Source: Mycolicibacterium aurum
GTDB taxonomy: Bacteria; Actinomycetota; Actinomycetes; Mycobacteriales; Mycobacteriaceae
Direction: 5' to 3'
Assembly (NCBI GenBank): GCA_900078775.1
Contig: LT549889.1
Coordinates: 930,001 to 994,000 of the forward strand
DNA: 64,000 nucleotides
Positions within the stretch are counted from its first letter, which is position 1. Each line of letters opens with the position of its first letter. Shown in pieces: positions 17,753 to 25,399 of the stretch. Below the pieces are notes generated by a model. It saw only the letters and a program-made list of their open reading frames with translations. It was not told where the DNA came from and ran no database searches. The position numbers and the translations under genes are program-made.

Positions 17753-19086
17753 CAGCGGTCGATCTCGGCGGCGGTCTTGAGTTCGGTGATCGGGCGGGCC
17801 AGGCCCTGCTCATCGCAGGCGCGCTGCAGCTTGTCCAGGGTCTCCTCGATGCCGGGGCCGAGCCGGGGCCCGGGGGTGAAGGTGGCGGGCAGGTGCCGCA
17901 TGCCCTGGATCACCCCGATGCTGTCGTAGTGCACGGTCTGCTCGGCGATGCACCGATAGTCGGGCATCCGGTCCAGGACGGCGGTCAGCATCGACTTAAA
18001 CACCGTGCGGGCCACGTTCGACCCGATGCAGCGGTGCACGCCGAGTCCGAAGCTGAAGTGCCGGTTGTTCTTTCGGTCCATCACCAATGCGTCCGGATCT
18101 TCGAACAGCGCCGGGTCGCGGTTGGCCATCGCCCAGGACAGCCACAACCGTTCGCCCTCACGGAGCCGGGTGCCGTCCAGATCGATATCCTCGGACACGG
18201 TCCGGGCATCTCCGGGTGCTGGGGTGAAGAAGCGCAGGAACTCCTCGGTCGCCCGGTCCAACAGCGCCTCCCGTTCGGTGCTCAACCGGCTGCGCTGCTC
18301 GGGGTGTTGGGACAACCATTCCAGGGCATGCGCGGTGAGCGCGGTGGTGGTGTCGAACCCGCCGCCGATCAGCAGGTTCAGCATGCCGATCAATTCGATG
18401 TCCGGCGGTGCGGCGCCGTCGATACGCAGTTTGGCCAGGGCGTCGATGATGCCGGGCCGCGGGTTCTCCCGGATCTCGGCCAGGTTGGTGAACAGATCGA
18501 TGCCCATCGCCATGTAGAGCTCGCGCACCCGGGCTGCATCAGGGGACTCCGGTGGGGTGTAGACCGACGCGTGGGCCGGCTCGTTGTACATCTCCCACTT
18601 GTCCAGCCGCACCCCGAGCATGGCCAGGGTGAGGACCGCTGGGACGACGTTGGCCAGGTCGTCGACGAAATCGATGTGCCCGGTCTCGATGCGGTCATCG
18701 ATGCAGGCCCGCACGATCTCGTCGACGAACGGCGTCCAGCGCCGGACCGCTGCCGGGGACAGATACGGGTTGAGTGCGGTGCGGTAGAAGCGGTGCTCGG
18801 GATCATCCATCTCCAGCATGCCGCCGCGAAATCCCTCCGCCTCCAACATCGTCGGAATGGAGATGCCCTTGTATCCGCGCCGCTCGTTGTTCACGTCGTG
18901 GTCATTGGAGACATGCGGGCAGCGGGCCAACTCGAACACCTGCTGACCACCCGCGGCCACCCAGTGCCCGTCGTAGGTGTCGGTCCAGGCGACGGGGCAG
19001 CGCCGCTGCATCTCATGGGTGATGTCGAGGAACTTCTCCCGGTAGTCGGGGCTGTGCCGGTCGAAGTGATAGGCGGTGTCCTTCAT
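17752..19086 (-). CDS. Cytochrome P450 (P450 3)
   Basis: This 444-residue P450 differs clearly from the other two in the window. The heme motif FGLGVHRCIG puts the ligand at about Cys353, the I-helix has GGGFDTT, and ExxR is EEFLR. A C-terminal extension of about 40 residues follows the usual end. The ATG at 19086 overlaps the stop of the ferredoxin gene (ATGA), so this ferredoxin is very likely its redox partner. It sits in the operon driven by operator copy 3. Confidence 0.93.
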   Translation of the reverse strand: MKDTAYHFDRHSPDYREKFLDITHEMQRRCPVAWTDTYDGHWVAAGGQQVFELARCPHVSNDHDVNNERRGYKGISIPTMLEAEGFRGGMLEMDDPEHRFYRTALNPYLSPAAVRRWTPFVDEIVRACIDDRIETGHIDFVDDLANVVPAVLTLAMLGVRLDKWEMYNEPAHASVYTPPESPDAARVRELYMAMGIDLFTNLAEIRENPRPGIIDALAKLRIDGAAPPDIELIGMLNLLIGGGFDTTTALTAHALEWLSQHPEQRSRLSTEREALLDRATEEFLRFFTPAPGDARTVSEDIDLDGTRLREGERLWLSWAMANRDPALFEDPDALVMDRKNNRHFSFGLGVHRCIGSNVARTVFKSMLTAVLDRMPDYRCIAEQTVHYDSIGVIQGMRHLPATFTPGPRLGPGIEETLDKLQRACDEQGLARPITELKTAAEIDR

Positions 19087-19295
19087 CGTGTCGCCTCCAG
19101 GCCGATGATGTGCACGGCCTGTTCCGGGCAGGAGTGCACCGCCTCCCGGACCTGTGCGTGCAGTTCGGCCCCGACGGAGTCGACGGCCACCTGTGCGTGG
19201 CCGTCGGTGTCGTCGAGAACGAAGACCTCCGGTGCGATCATCGCGCACAGTGTGTGGCCTTGGCAGCGAGTGGTGTCGACTTCTACTTTCACCAT
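19083..19295 (-). CDS. 3Fe-4S ferredoxin, P450 partner
   Basis: This 70-residue ferredoxin carries electrons to a P450. The cluster motif is CQGHTLC...CP, where His takes the place of the second Cys of a 4Fe-4S set, as in mycobacterial P450-associated 3Fe-4S ferredoxins. It overlaps the P450 3 start by 4 bp. No ferredoxin reductase gene is present in this window, so one from elsewhere must serve. Confidence 0.92.
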   Translation of the reverse strand: MVKVEVDTTRCQGHTLCAMIAPEVFVLDDTDGHAQVAVDSVGAELHAQVREAVHSCPEQAVHIIGLEATR

Positions 19296-19341
19296 GAACT
19301 CCTCCGACGAAATCTGTTGAGGGGGTGGGGATCGGGGACAG

Positions 19342-20085
19342 TCAGGTGACGGCGCCGCCGTTGACGCCGATGATCTGGCCCGTCACGTAACCGGCGTCCT
19401 CGGCGGCCAGGAATGAGCACACCGCGGCGACGTCCTGTGGCCGGCCGAGTGCGCCGGCCGGGATCGCCTGGTTCAGGTACTTGTCCGGTGGCAGCTTCCC
19501 GGCGGCCTGCTGCTCGCGCAGCATCGGTGTCTCGATGGCGAATGGCGGGACGGTGTTGGCGGTGATGCCCTTGGCGGCGTAATCGAGGGCGACGGTCTTG
19601 GTCAGCGCGATGACTCCGCCCTTGCTCGCGGAGTAGTGGGCCTGACCCTGAGCGCCCTGCTGTCCGGCCGCCGAGGAGATGGTGATGATGCGTCCCCACT
19701 GTGCGGCGACCATGTCGGCCAGCGCCGCCCGGATGCACAGGAAGGTCCCGGTCAGGTTGACGGCCAGGTAGCGGTTCCATTCGTCCAGCGAGATCTTGTC
19801 CAGTCGGGTGAACCCCGAGATGGCCGCGCTGGTGACAAGGATTCCGGGCGGTCCCAGTTCGGAACGGACGGCGTCGAACGCCCGCGTGACGGCGTCCTCG
19901 TCGGAGACGTCGGTGCCGAGGGCGATCGCCCGGCCGCCGGCCGCCTCGATCTCGGCGCGGGCCTGCTCGGCGGCTCCGGTGTCGTGGTCAAGGACGGCAA
20001 CGTGATTGCCATCGGAGGCGAGTCGGGTGGCGACCGACCTGCCCAGACCTGATCCGCCACCGGTCACCACGGCTACCCGGCTCAT
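19342..20085 (-). CDS. Short-chain dehydrogenase/reductase (SDR 3)
   Basis: This 247-residue classical SDR of the FabG-like type is first in the minus-strand operon. It shows TGGGSGLG at the nucleotide loop, TSAA where NNAG is usual, and YSASK at the active site with ISSAAG supplying the Ser. The start follows an AGGAGGAT site. Operator copy 3 lies 31 bp upstream. Confidence 0.87.
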   Translation of the reverse strand: MSRVAVVTGGGSGLGRSVATRLASDGNHVAVLDHDTGAAEQARAEIEAAGGRAIALGTDVSDEDAVTRAFDAVRSELGPPGILVTSAAISGFTRLDKISLDEWNRYLAVNLTGTFLCIRAALADMVAAQWGRIITISSAAGQQGAQGQAHYSASKGGVIALTKTVALDYAAKGITANTVPPFAIETPMLREQQAAGKLPPDKYLNQAIPAGALGRPQDVAAVCSFLAAEDAGYVTGQIIGVNGGAVT

Positions 20086-20116
20086 GTGTCGATCCTCCTG
20101 TGCGCCCAGTCACACT

Positions 20117-20134
20117 GCTGTACAGATGTATAGC
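20117..20134 (+). promoter_or_regulatory. Island operator, copy 3
   Basis: GCTGTACAGATGTATAGC, with half-sites GCTGTACAG and GCTATACAT, lies 31 bp before the start of the five-gene minus-strand operon. It shares a 152-bp divergent promoter region with copy 4. Confidence 0.8.
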
Positions 20135-20178
20135 GGATGGCGGTGGCCGACACAAGTGCCCCGCGAATATCCACAGAG

Positions 20179-20196
20179 GCTGTACGTTCGTATAGC
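20179..20196 (+). promoter_or_regulatory. Island operator, copy 4
   Basis: GCTGTACGTTCGTATAGC, with half-sites GCTGTACGT and GCTATACGA, ends 41 bp before the P450 2 start. It lies 62 bp (about six helical turns) from copy 3. Confidence 0.8.
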
Positions 20197-20237
20197 GTCG
20201 GCCTTACACTCGTGCTGACTTCAGGAGGAGAACAGCT

Positions 20238-21425
20238 GTGAGCGACCTCTATTACGACCCGTGGGACGTCGACATCGATATCGACCCATATCCGACCTAC
20301 CGCCGGCTGCGTGACGAGGCCCCGGTGTATTACAACGAGAAACACGGCTTCTGGGGCATCAGCCGCTACACCGACGTCGACGCCGCGTTGAAGGACACCA
20401 GCAGGCTCAGTTCGGCGAAGGGCGACATCCTCGAGGTCGTGCTGACCGACCCGGTGATGCCGCCGGGAATCTTCATCAACGAGGATCCGCCGCTGCACAC
20501 GATTCACCGCGCGATCGTGGCCCGCGCCTTCACACCCAAGAAGATGCGGGCGATCGAGGACAAGATCCGTGCCTTCTGTGTGGCGTGCCTGGACCCGCTG
20601 GTCGGGGGTGAGCGTTTCGACTTCGTCTCCGACCTGGGCGCGGAACTGCCGATGCGCACGATCGGGATGCTGGCGGGCATCCCGGATTCCGAGCAACCCG
20701 CGGTGCGTGAGCACGCCAACCAGGTGCTGCGCAACGAGGCCGGCAAGCCCATGCACATCGACAAGGACCGCTACTTCACCGGTGAGATGTTCGGCGAGTA
20801 TGTGCAATGGCGGGAGAAGAACCCGTCCGACGATCTGATCACCGAACTGCTCAATGTCGAGTTCGAGGACGAAACCGGTGCCACCCGCAAGCTGGCCAAG
20901 CAGGAACTCGTCGTCTTCCTGGCGGTGGTGGCCGGTGCGGGGGTGGAGACCACCGGTCGGTTGTTCGGGTGGATGGGCAAGGTGCTGGCCGAACATCCCG
21001 ATCAGCGAAAGGAGTTGGCGGAGAATCACGCGCTGATCCCCACCGCCATCGAGGAATTGTTGCGCTTCGAACCGCCGGGACCGCATGTGGCCCGCTACGT
21101 CGCGACCGACGATGTGACGTTCCAGGGCCAGACGGTGCCCGCGGGTAGCGCGCTGCTGATGATGCTGGCCTCGGCCAACCGGGACGAACGGCACTTCACC
21201 GACCCCGACCGCTTCGACATCCACCGCAAGCCCGGCGGGCACCTGACTTTCGGCCGCGGTGCGCACTTCTGCGTCGGCTCGCCGCTGGCCCGACTGGAGG
21301 GCCGCGTCGCACTCGAAGAGGTGCTCAAGCGCTGGCCTGACTGGGAGGTCGACATGTCCGGGGCCCGCCGGTCCCGAACGTCTACAGTTCGGGGCTGGGA
21401 CACCATGCCGGCCATCGTCGGCTGA
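20238..21425 (+). CDS. Cytochrome P450 (P450 2)
   Basis: This 395-residue P450 is read from a GTG preceded by AGGAGGAG. The heme motif FGRGAHFCVG puts the ligand at about Cys345, ExxR is EELLR, and the I-helix has AGVET. It is very similar to P450 1, including the N-terminal YYDP(W/Y)DVDID segment and the C-terminal RGWD(T/A)MPAI. It is followed 16 bp later by a mycofactocin-type SDR, so the two could act in sequence (hydroxylation, then alcohol oxidation). Confidence 0.93.
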   Translation: MSDLYYDPWDVDIDIDPYPTYRRLRDEAPVYYNEKHGFWGISRYTDVDAALKDTSRLSSAKGDILEVVLTDPVMPPGIFINEDPPLHTIHRAIVARAFTPKKMRAIEDKIRAFCVACLDPLVGGERFDFVSDLGAELPMRTIGMLAGIPDSEQPAVREHANQVLRNEAGKPMHIDKDRYFTGEMFGEYVQWREKNPSDDLITELLNVEFEDETGATRKLAKQELVVFLAVVAGAGVETTGRLFGWMGKVLAEHPDQRKELAENHALIPTAIEELLRFEPPGPHVARYVATDDVTFQGQTVPAGSALLMMLASANRDERHFTDPDRFDIHRKPGGHLTFGRGAHFCVGSPLARLEGRVALEEVLKRWPDWEVDMSGARRSRTSTVRGWDTMPAIVG

Positions 21426-21441
21426 GGCGAAAGGAACTGCC

Positions 21442-22263
21442 ATGACTTCACCGGATCGTCAGGTCGCGGTCATCACCGGTGCGGCGCGCGGGCAGGGGCG
21501 CAGCCATGCGGTGGCCCTGGCCGAGGCCGGTGTCGACGTCATCGCCATCGACCGGTGCGCCGATATCGATTCCATCCCTTACCCGTTGGCCACCGAGGAC
21601 GATCTGGCCGAAACCGCCCGGCTGGTGCGCGAGGCGGGCGGTCGCATCGAGACCGCGGTGGCCGACGTCCGTAATCTGGGCGATCTGCGCGCCGCGGTCG
21701 AGGCCGGGATCGCTGTGTTCGGCGATGTGGACGTGGTGGTGGCCAACGCCGGGGTGGTCGGCATGGGGCTGAGCGACCCCATGGATGAGCAGGTGTACTC
21801 CGACATCGTCGACACCAACCTACGGGGGGTATGGAACACCATCGCCGTCACGGCGCCGTCGATGATCCGGCGGGGTACCGGCGGATCGATGATCCTCATC
21901 TCCTCGATGCAGGGGCTGGTGGGGCGCGGCGGGGACGGCAGTGCAGCGACCTTCGCCTACGCCGCCTCCAAGCATGGCGTGGTGGGGTTGATGCGGTCGG
22001 CGGCCTACGCCTATGCCCAACACAACATCCGGGTGAACTCGGTGCACCCGACCGGGGTGGCCACCCCGATGATCTTCAATGAGCACATGGCGGCGGTCGC
22101 CGCGGCCCACCCCGAACCCAGCGCGATGGCCGGAAACCTGTTGCCGGTGCCCTTCGTGGAGGCGCTCGACGTCACCAACGTGGTGGTGTTTCTCGCCGGG
22201 GAGAAGGCCCGCTACATCACCGGCGTCGCGCTGCCCGTCGACGCCGGTTTCGCCGTCATGTGA
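21442..22263 (+). CDS. Mycofactocin-coupled SDR (carveol dehydrogenase-like, SDR 4)
   Basis: This 273-residue SDR has the hallmarks of the mycofactocin-coupled subfamily: TGAARGQGRSHAV at the nucleotide loop and an insert after the second strand reading DRCADIDSIPYPLATEDDL. Family members include carveol dehydrogenase; they hold NAD(H) tightly and pass electrons to the peptide cofactor mycofactocin. The active site reads YAASK. It follows P450 2 in one operon, which points to oxidation of the alcohol made there. The subfamily call is from motif memory. Confidence 0.85.
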   Translation: MTSPDRQVAVITGAARGQGRSHAVALAEAGVDVIAIDRCADIDSIPYPLATEDDLAETARLVREAGGRIETAVADVRNLGDLRAAVEAGIAVFGDVDVVVANAGVVGMGLSDPMDEQVYSDIVDTNLRGVWNTIAVTAPSMIRRGTGGSMILISSMQGLVGRGGDGSAATFAYAASKHGVVGLMRSAAYAYAQHNIRVNSVHPTGVATPMIFNEHMAAVAAAHPEPSAMAGNLLPVPFVEALDVTNVVVFLAGEKARYITGVALPVDAGFAVM

Positions 22264-22264
22264 G

Positions 22265-23866
22265 CTACCGATCCTCGCGGATGAAATCGGCTGCCCGCCA
22301 AGCCATTGCCATGATCGGCCCGTTCAGATTCCCGGCCACCATGGTCGGCATCACCGAGCAGTCGACCACCCGCAGGCCCGCCACGCCACGCACCCGCAGT
22401 CGGCCGTCCAGCACGGCTTGCTCATCGGGCCCCATGGCGCAGGTGCCGATCGCGTGATAGCCGCTGAATCCGCCGTCGAGCGCGGCGTCCACGAGTTCCT
22501 CGTCGCTGGTCGCGTCCGGTCCCGGGTAGGTCTCCGAGCGGACCCGGTCGACGATGGGTTCCTGGTCGAAGATCTCCCGCATCTTGCGGAGCAGAGCGGC
22601 CGTGGTCTGCCGGTCGTGTTCGGTACCCAGGTAGTTGGGATCGATGAGCAGCGGGGCGCTCGGGTCGGATCCGGTGATCTCGCAACGCCCTTCGGCCGTC
22701 GGGCGTAACGCCATGCCCAGGCAGGATGCGCCGGGTCGGCGCTCGATCTTGACTGCGGCCCCGGTGTTGTAGGCCGGGATGGTCCACGGACCCATCATCA
22801 GCTGGGCATCGACCCGCTCGGCGTCGGGCCGGGTCTTGGCGAAGGCGATGATGTCGAACGCGGGTGCGGCCAGGGGACCCTTGCGGGTGGCCAGGTACCG
22901 CATGCCGGTTCTCGCCTGGGCCACATTGCTCGACAGTTGCTTGTTGTAGCCGAGGTCGGCGTTGAGCCGGAAGCGCATCACCGCGCACCGATGCTCCCGC
23001 AGTCCGCGACCCACCCGCTCGCGGTCCAGGTACACGTCGACCCCGGCGGCCCGCAACACCTCACCGGGGCCGATGCCGGACAGCTGCAGCAGCTTCGGGC
23101 TGTTGAGGCTGCCCATCGACACGATCACCTCGCGGGCGGCTCGGATCTCGGTGCTGCCGTGTCGGTTTCGGGTCAGCACGCCTGTGGCCCGGACGGTGTC
23201 GAACAGGATCCGCTCGACCGAGGTGTTGGTCAACACGGTGAGATTGGGGCGTGCCAGGGCCGGTTTGAGGAATGCCCGCGCGGCGCTGACCCGGCGGCCG
23301 TCCTTGATCGTGGAGGTGGTGTAGCCGATGCGTTCGGTATCGGATTCGTTGATGTCGGCGACCTCGGTCAGGCCGGCCGCGACCCCGGCGGCCAGCATCT
23401 CCCGGCACAGCGGGTCGGGGTCGCGGGGCACCGAGATGTGCAGTGGCCCGCCCACGCCGCGGGTGGGGGACGGGCCGAATTCGTTGTCCTCGAACGATCT
23501 GAAGATCGGCAGGATGTCGGCCCAGCCCCAGCCGGGATTGCCGAGACGTTCCAGTTCGTCGTAGTCGGCGCGGTGGCCGCGGTTGTAGACCATGCCGTTG
23601 ACCGAGCTGGAACCGCCGAGCAGCTTGCCGCGCATCCAGGTCTCGACATGCGATCGCGGCCCGAACGGGGTGGTCCGGTACTGCCAGGTGTACTTCTCGT
23701 TCTCGAACACCAGCCCGGCGCCCTTGGGGATGTGGAACATCGGGAGGCGATCACCGCCGCCGGCTTCGATGAGCAGCACCGAGATCGCGGGGTCGGCGGA
23801 CAGCCGGTTGGCGAGCACGCAACCGGCCGAACCGGCGCCGGCAATGATGTAGTCGTAACTGGTCAT
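22265..23866 (-). CDS. GMC family FAD-dependent oxidoreductase
   Basis: This 533-residue flavoprotein is of the glucose-methanol-choline family, which oxidises alcohols. It opens with the FAD loop IAGAGSAGCVLANRLS, has the first GMC signature KLLGGSSSVNGMVYNRGH, and ends with the catalytic pair GYHAIGTC and NLNGP. The start was set at the ATG at 23866, which gives the normal family length. It is the last gene of the operon SnoaL, SDR 5, GMC, and converges on SDR 4 with a 1-bp gap. It could be choline dehydrogenase-like or an island-specific alcohol oxidase. Confidence 0.9.
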   Translation of the reverse strand: MTSYDYIIAGAGSAGCVLANRLSADPAISVLLIEAGGGDRLPMFHIPKGAGLVFENEKYTWQYRTTPFGPRSHVETWMRGKLLGGSSSVNGMVYNRGHRADYDELERLGNPGWGWADILPIFRSFEDNEFGPSPTRGVGGPLHISVPRDPDPLCREMLAAGVAAGLTEVADINESDTERIGYTTSTIKDGRRVSAARAFLKPALARPNLTVLTNTSVERILFDTVRATGVLTRNRHGSTEIRAAREVIVSMGSLNSPKLLQLSGIGPGEVLRAAGVDVYLDRERVGRGLREHRCAVMRFRLNADLGYNKQLSSNVAQARTGMRYLATRKGPLAAPAFDIIAFAKTRPDAERVDAQLMMGPWTIPAYNTGAAVKIERRPGASCLGMALRPTAEGRCEITGSDPSAPLLIDPNYLGTEHDRQTTAALLRKMREIFDQEPIVDRVRSETYPGPDATSDEELVDAALDGGFSGYHAIGTCAMGPDEQAVLDGRLRVRGVAGLRVVDCSVMPTMVAGNLNGPIMAMAWRAADFIREDR

Positions 23867-23886
23867 GTCGTGGTCCTCGGCTGAGA

Positions 23887-24678
23887 TCAGTTGGAGTGCG
23901 CGGTGACCGGCAGGTTCAGTCGCATATCGCGTCCGGTGAGGTCGGCGAACGTCATCGGCCAGGCGGGCTTTCCGTGCTGGACCACCCAGCAGGATCCGGT
24001 CTGCTCGGCCGGTGCGGTGACCGCGGTGAGCACCGCATCGGCGATCGTCTCGGGCTCCATCACCGGTACCCCGATGCGCTCGACGAGCGTGCGCCGGTCG
24101 CCCAGCACTCCGGTCTCGGTGATGCCCGGGCAGATGGTGTGCACCGAAATCCCTTCCGGGGCCAGATTCGGCGCGATGGATCGCATGAACCCGACCACCC
24201 CGTGCTTGCCCAGGCTGTACACGGGATCGGGGTGCCAGGGCACCAGGCCGGCCAGTGAGGCGGTCGCGAGGATCGCGCGGCCACCGAGACCGCCGCACGC
24301 CCGCATCGTCCGCACGGCGCTGACCGCCCCGTAGACCACCCCGTCGAGGTTGACGCCCACCGACCGGCGGTACTGATCGAGGTCGAGCGAGCCGATGTCC
24401 CCGGACCAGTGAATCGTGATGCCCGCGTTGAGGAAAGCGAGGTCGAGCCCGCCGAGTTCATTGGCGCAACGCGCGAACGTGGCCTCGACCTGGGCCGGAT
24501 CGGACACATCGCAGGCCAGGCCGACGCCATCGACCGACTCGGCCACCGTCTGGGCGGCCGCACCGTCGACGTCCACCACACAGACCCGCATACCGGCTGC
24601 CGCCAGCCGCAGGGCCGAGGCTCGGCCGATGCCCGAGCCGCCACCGGTGACCAGCGCCAGCTTCCCGTCGAGCTCCAT
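23887..24678 (-). CDS. Short-chain dehydrogenase/reductase (SDR 5)
   Basis: This 263-residue classical SDR has TGGGSGIG at the nucleotide loop, LNAG for NNAG and YSLGK at the active site. The ATG at 24678 was chosen over an upstream one because it starts the fold exactly and lies 8 bp after the SnoaL stop. The C-terminal part WVVQHGKPAWPMTF is characteristic of a mycobacterial SDR group often found with oxygenases. Substrate unknown. Confidence 0.86.
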   Translation of the reverse strand: MELDGKLALVTGGGSGIGRASALRLAAAGMRVCVVDVDGAAAQTVAESVDGVGLACDVSDPAQVEATFARCANELGGLDLAFLNAGITIHWSGDIGSLDLDQYRRSVGVNLDGVVYGAVSAVRTMRACGGLGGRAILATASLAGLVPWHPDPVYSLGKHGVVGFMRSIAPNLAPEGISVHTICPGITETGVLGDRRTLVERIGVPVMEPETIADAVLTAVTAPAEQTGSCWVVQHGKPAWPMTFADLTGRDMRLNLPVTAHSN

Positions 24679-24686
24679 GGCGCGGC

Positions 24687-25244
24687 CTACCAGCGGTTGA
24701 CCGGTGCGCCGTCCATGGACAGCGGCCGCTGATACGACACGTCGCTCTTGTCCCAGGTGCCCTTGATGAACCCGGCCACCGCGCCGGAGTTCAGCAATGA
24801 GGTGTCCCCGTTCATCATCCATTCGATGGTGCATCGGCGCAGCGCGATCTTCCAGACCCCGTCGCGACGTTCCAACCGGTCGATGTAGCGACCGCCCATC
24901 AACGAGACGATCTTGCCGCCCTTGGCGCGCATCGCGCCGATGACGTAGCTCTCGGCGTGCGCGGTGTCGCCGTCGATCTCGCAGGTGTGGGTGGTGACGT
25001 TGTGCAGGTGGTCCTCGAACACGGCGGTATGCGCCGCATTGGCCCAGTCCCCGTACTCCGGACCGGTTTTCACGGTCGGACCGTGCTCGTCGACGCCGTC
25101 GTCGAAGTACACACTGCGCATCAGTTCGGCGTCGTGGCGGTCGTGACCGCGGGACTGGTTCATCACCAGATCGAGGATCGCGAAGCGGTCCTCGACGTAC
25201 TGCAGGCGGGTGCGGAGCTCGTCGAGGTCATGGGCGTCGGACAT
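24687..25244 (-). CDS. SnoaL-like (NTF2-fold) protein
   Basis: This 185-residue protein is of the SnoaL_4 type. Members of this cone-shaped fold include dehydratases, isomerases, cyclases and epoxide hydrolases. The N-terminal helix LQYVEDRFAILDLVMNQSRG, the HDRHDAELMRSVYFDDGV segment and the strand RYIDRLERRDGVWKI support the call. It is first in its operon, downstream of operator copy 5. The catalytic type cannot be read from the sequence. Confidence 0.82.
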   Translation of the reverse strand: MSDAHDLDELRTRLQYVEDRFAILDLVMNQSRGHDRHDAELMRSVYFDDGVDEHGPTVKTGPEYGDWANAAHTAVFEDHLHNVTTHTCEIDGDTAHAESYVIGAMRAKGGKIVSLMGGRYIDRLERRDGVWKIALRRCTIEWMMNGDTSLLNSGAVAGFIKGTWDKSDVSYQRPLSMDGAPVNRW

Positions 25245-25277
25245 GGGCGGTCCTTCCGGGCGGTAGGGATGCGATGT

Positions 25278-25295
25278 GTTGTACAACTGTATAGC
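25278..25295 (+). promoter_or_regulatory. Island operator, copy 5
   Basis: GTTGTACAACTGTATAGC, with half-sites GTTGTACAA and GCTATACAG, lies 33 bp before the SnoaL-SDR-GMC operon. Confidence 0.78.
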
Positions 25296-25347
25296 ACGTG
25301 GGTGGGCGTGTGCGTGTGCCGATTCGCCCACGCAATACCGGAGCGAT

Positions 25348-25365
25348 GCCATACGGTCGTACAGC
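25348..25365 (+). promoter_or_regulatory. Island operator, copy 6
   Basis: GCCATACGGTCGTACAGC is the dyad in reverse orientation, with half-sites GCCATACGG and GCTGTACGA. It ends 34 bp before the LLM 3 start. Confidence 0.8.
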
Positions 25366-25399
25366 GAAACGTCAGACGCCCAATGAGCGGAGCTGCCCG

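Noticed and set aside
17743..19320. A 525-codon plus-strand frame opposite P450 3
   Set aside because: Antisense shadow of P450 3 and the ferredoxin, both of which have intact catalytic motifs.
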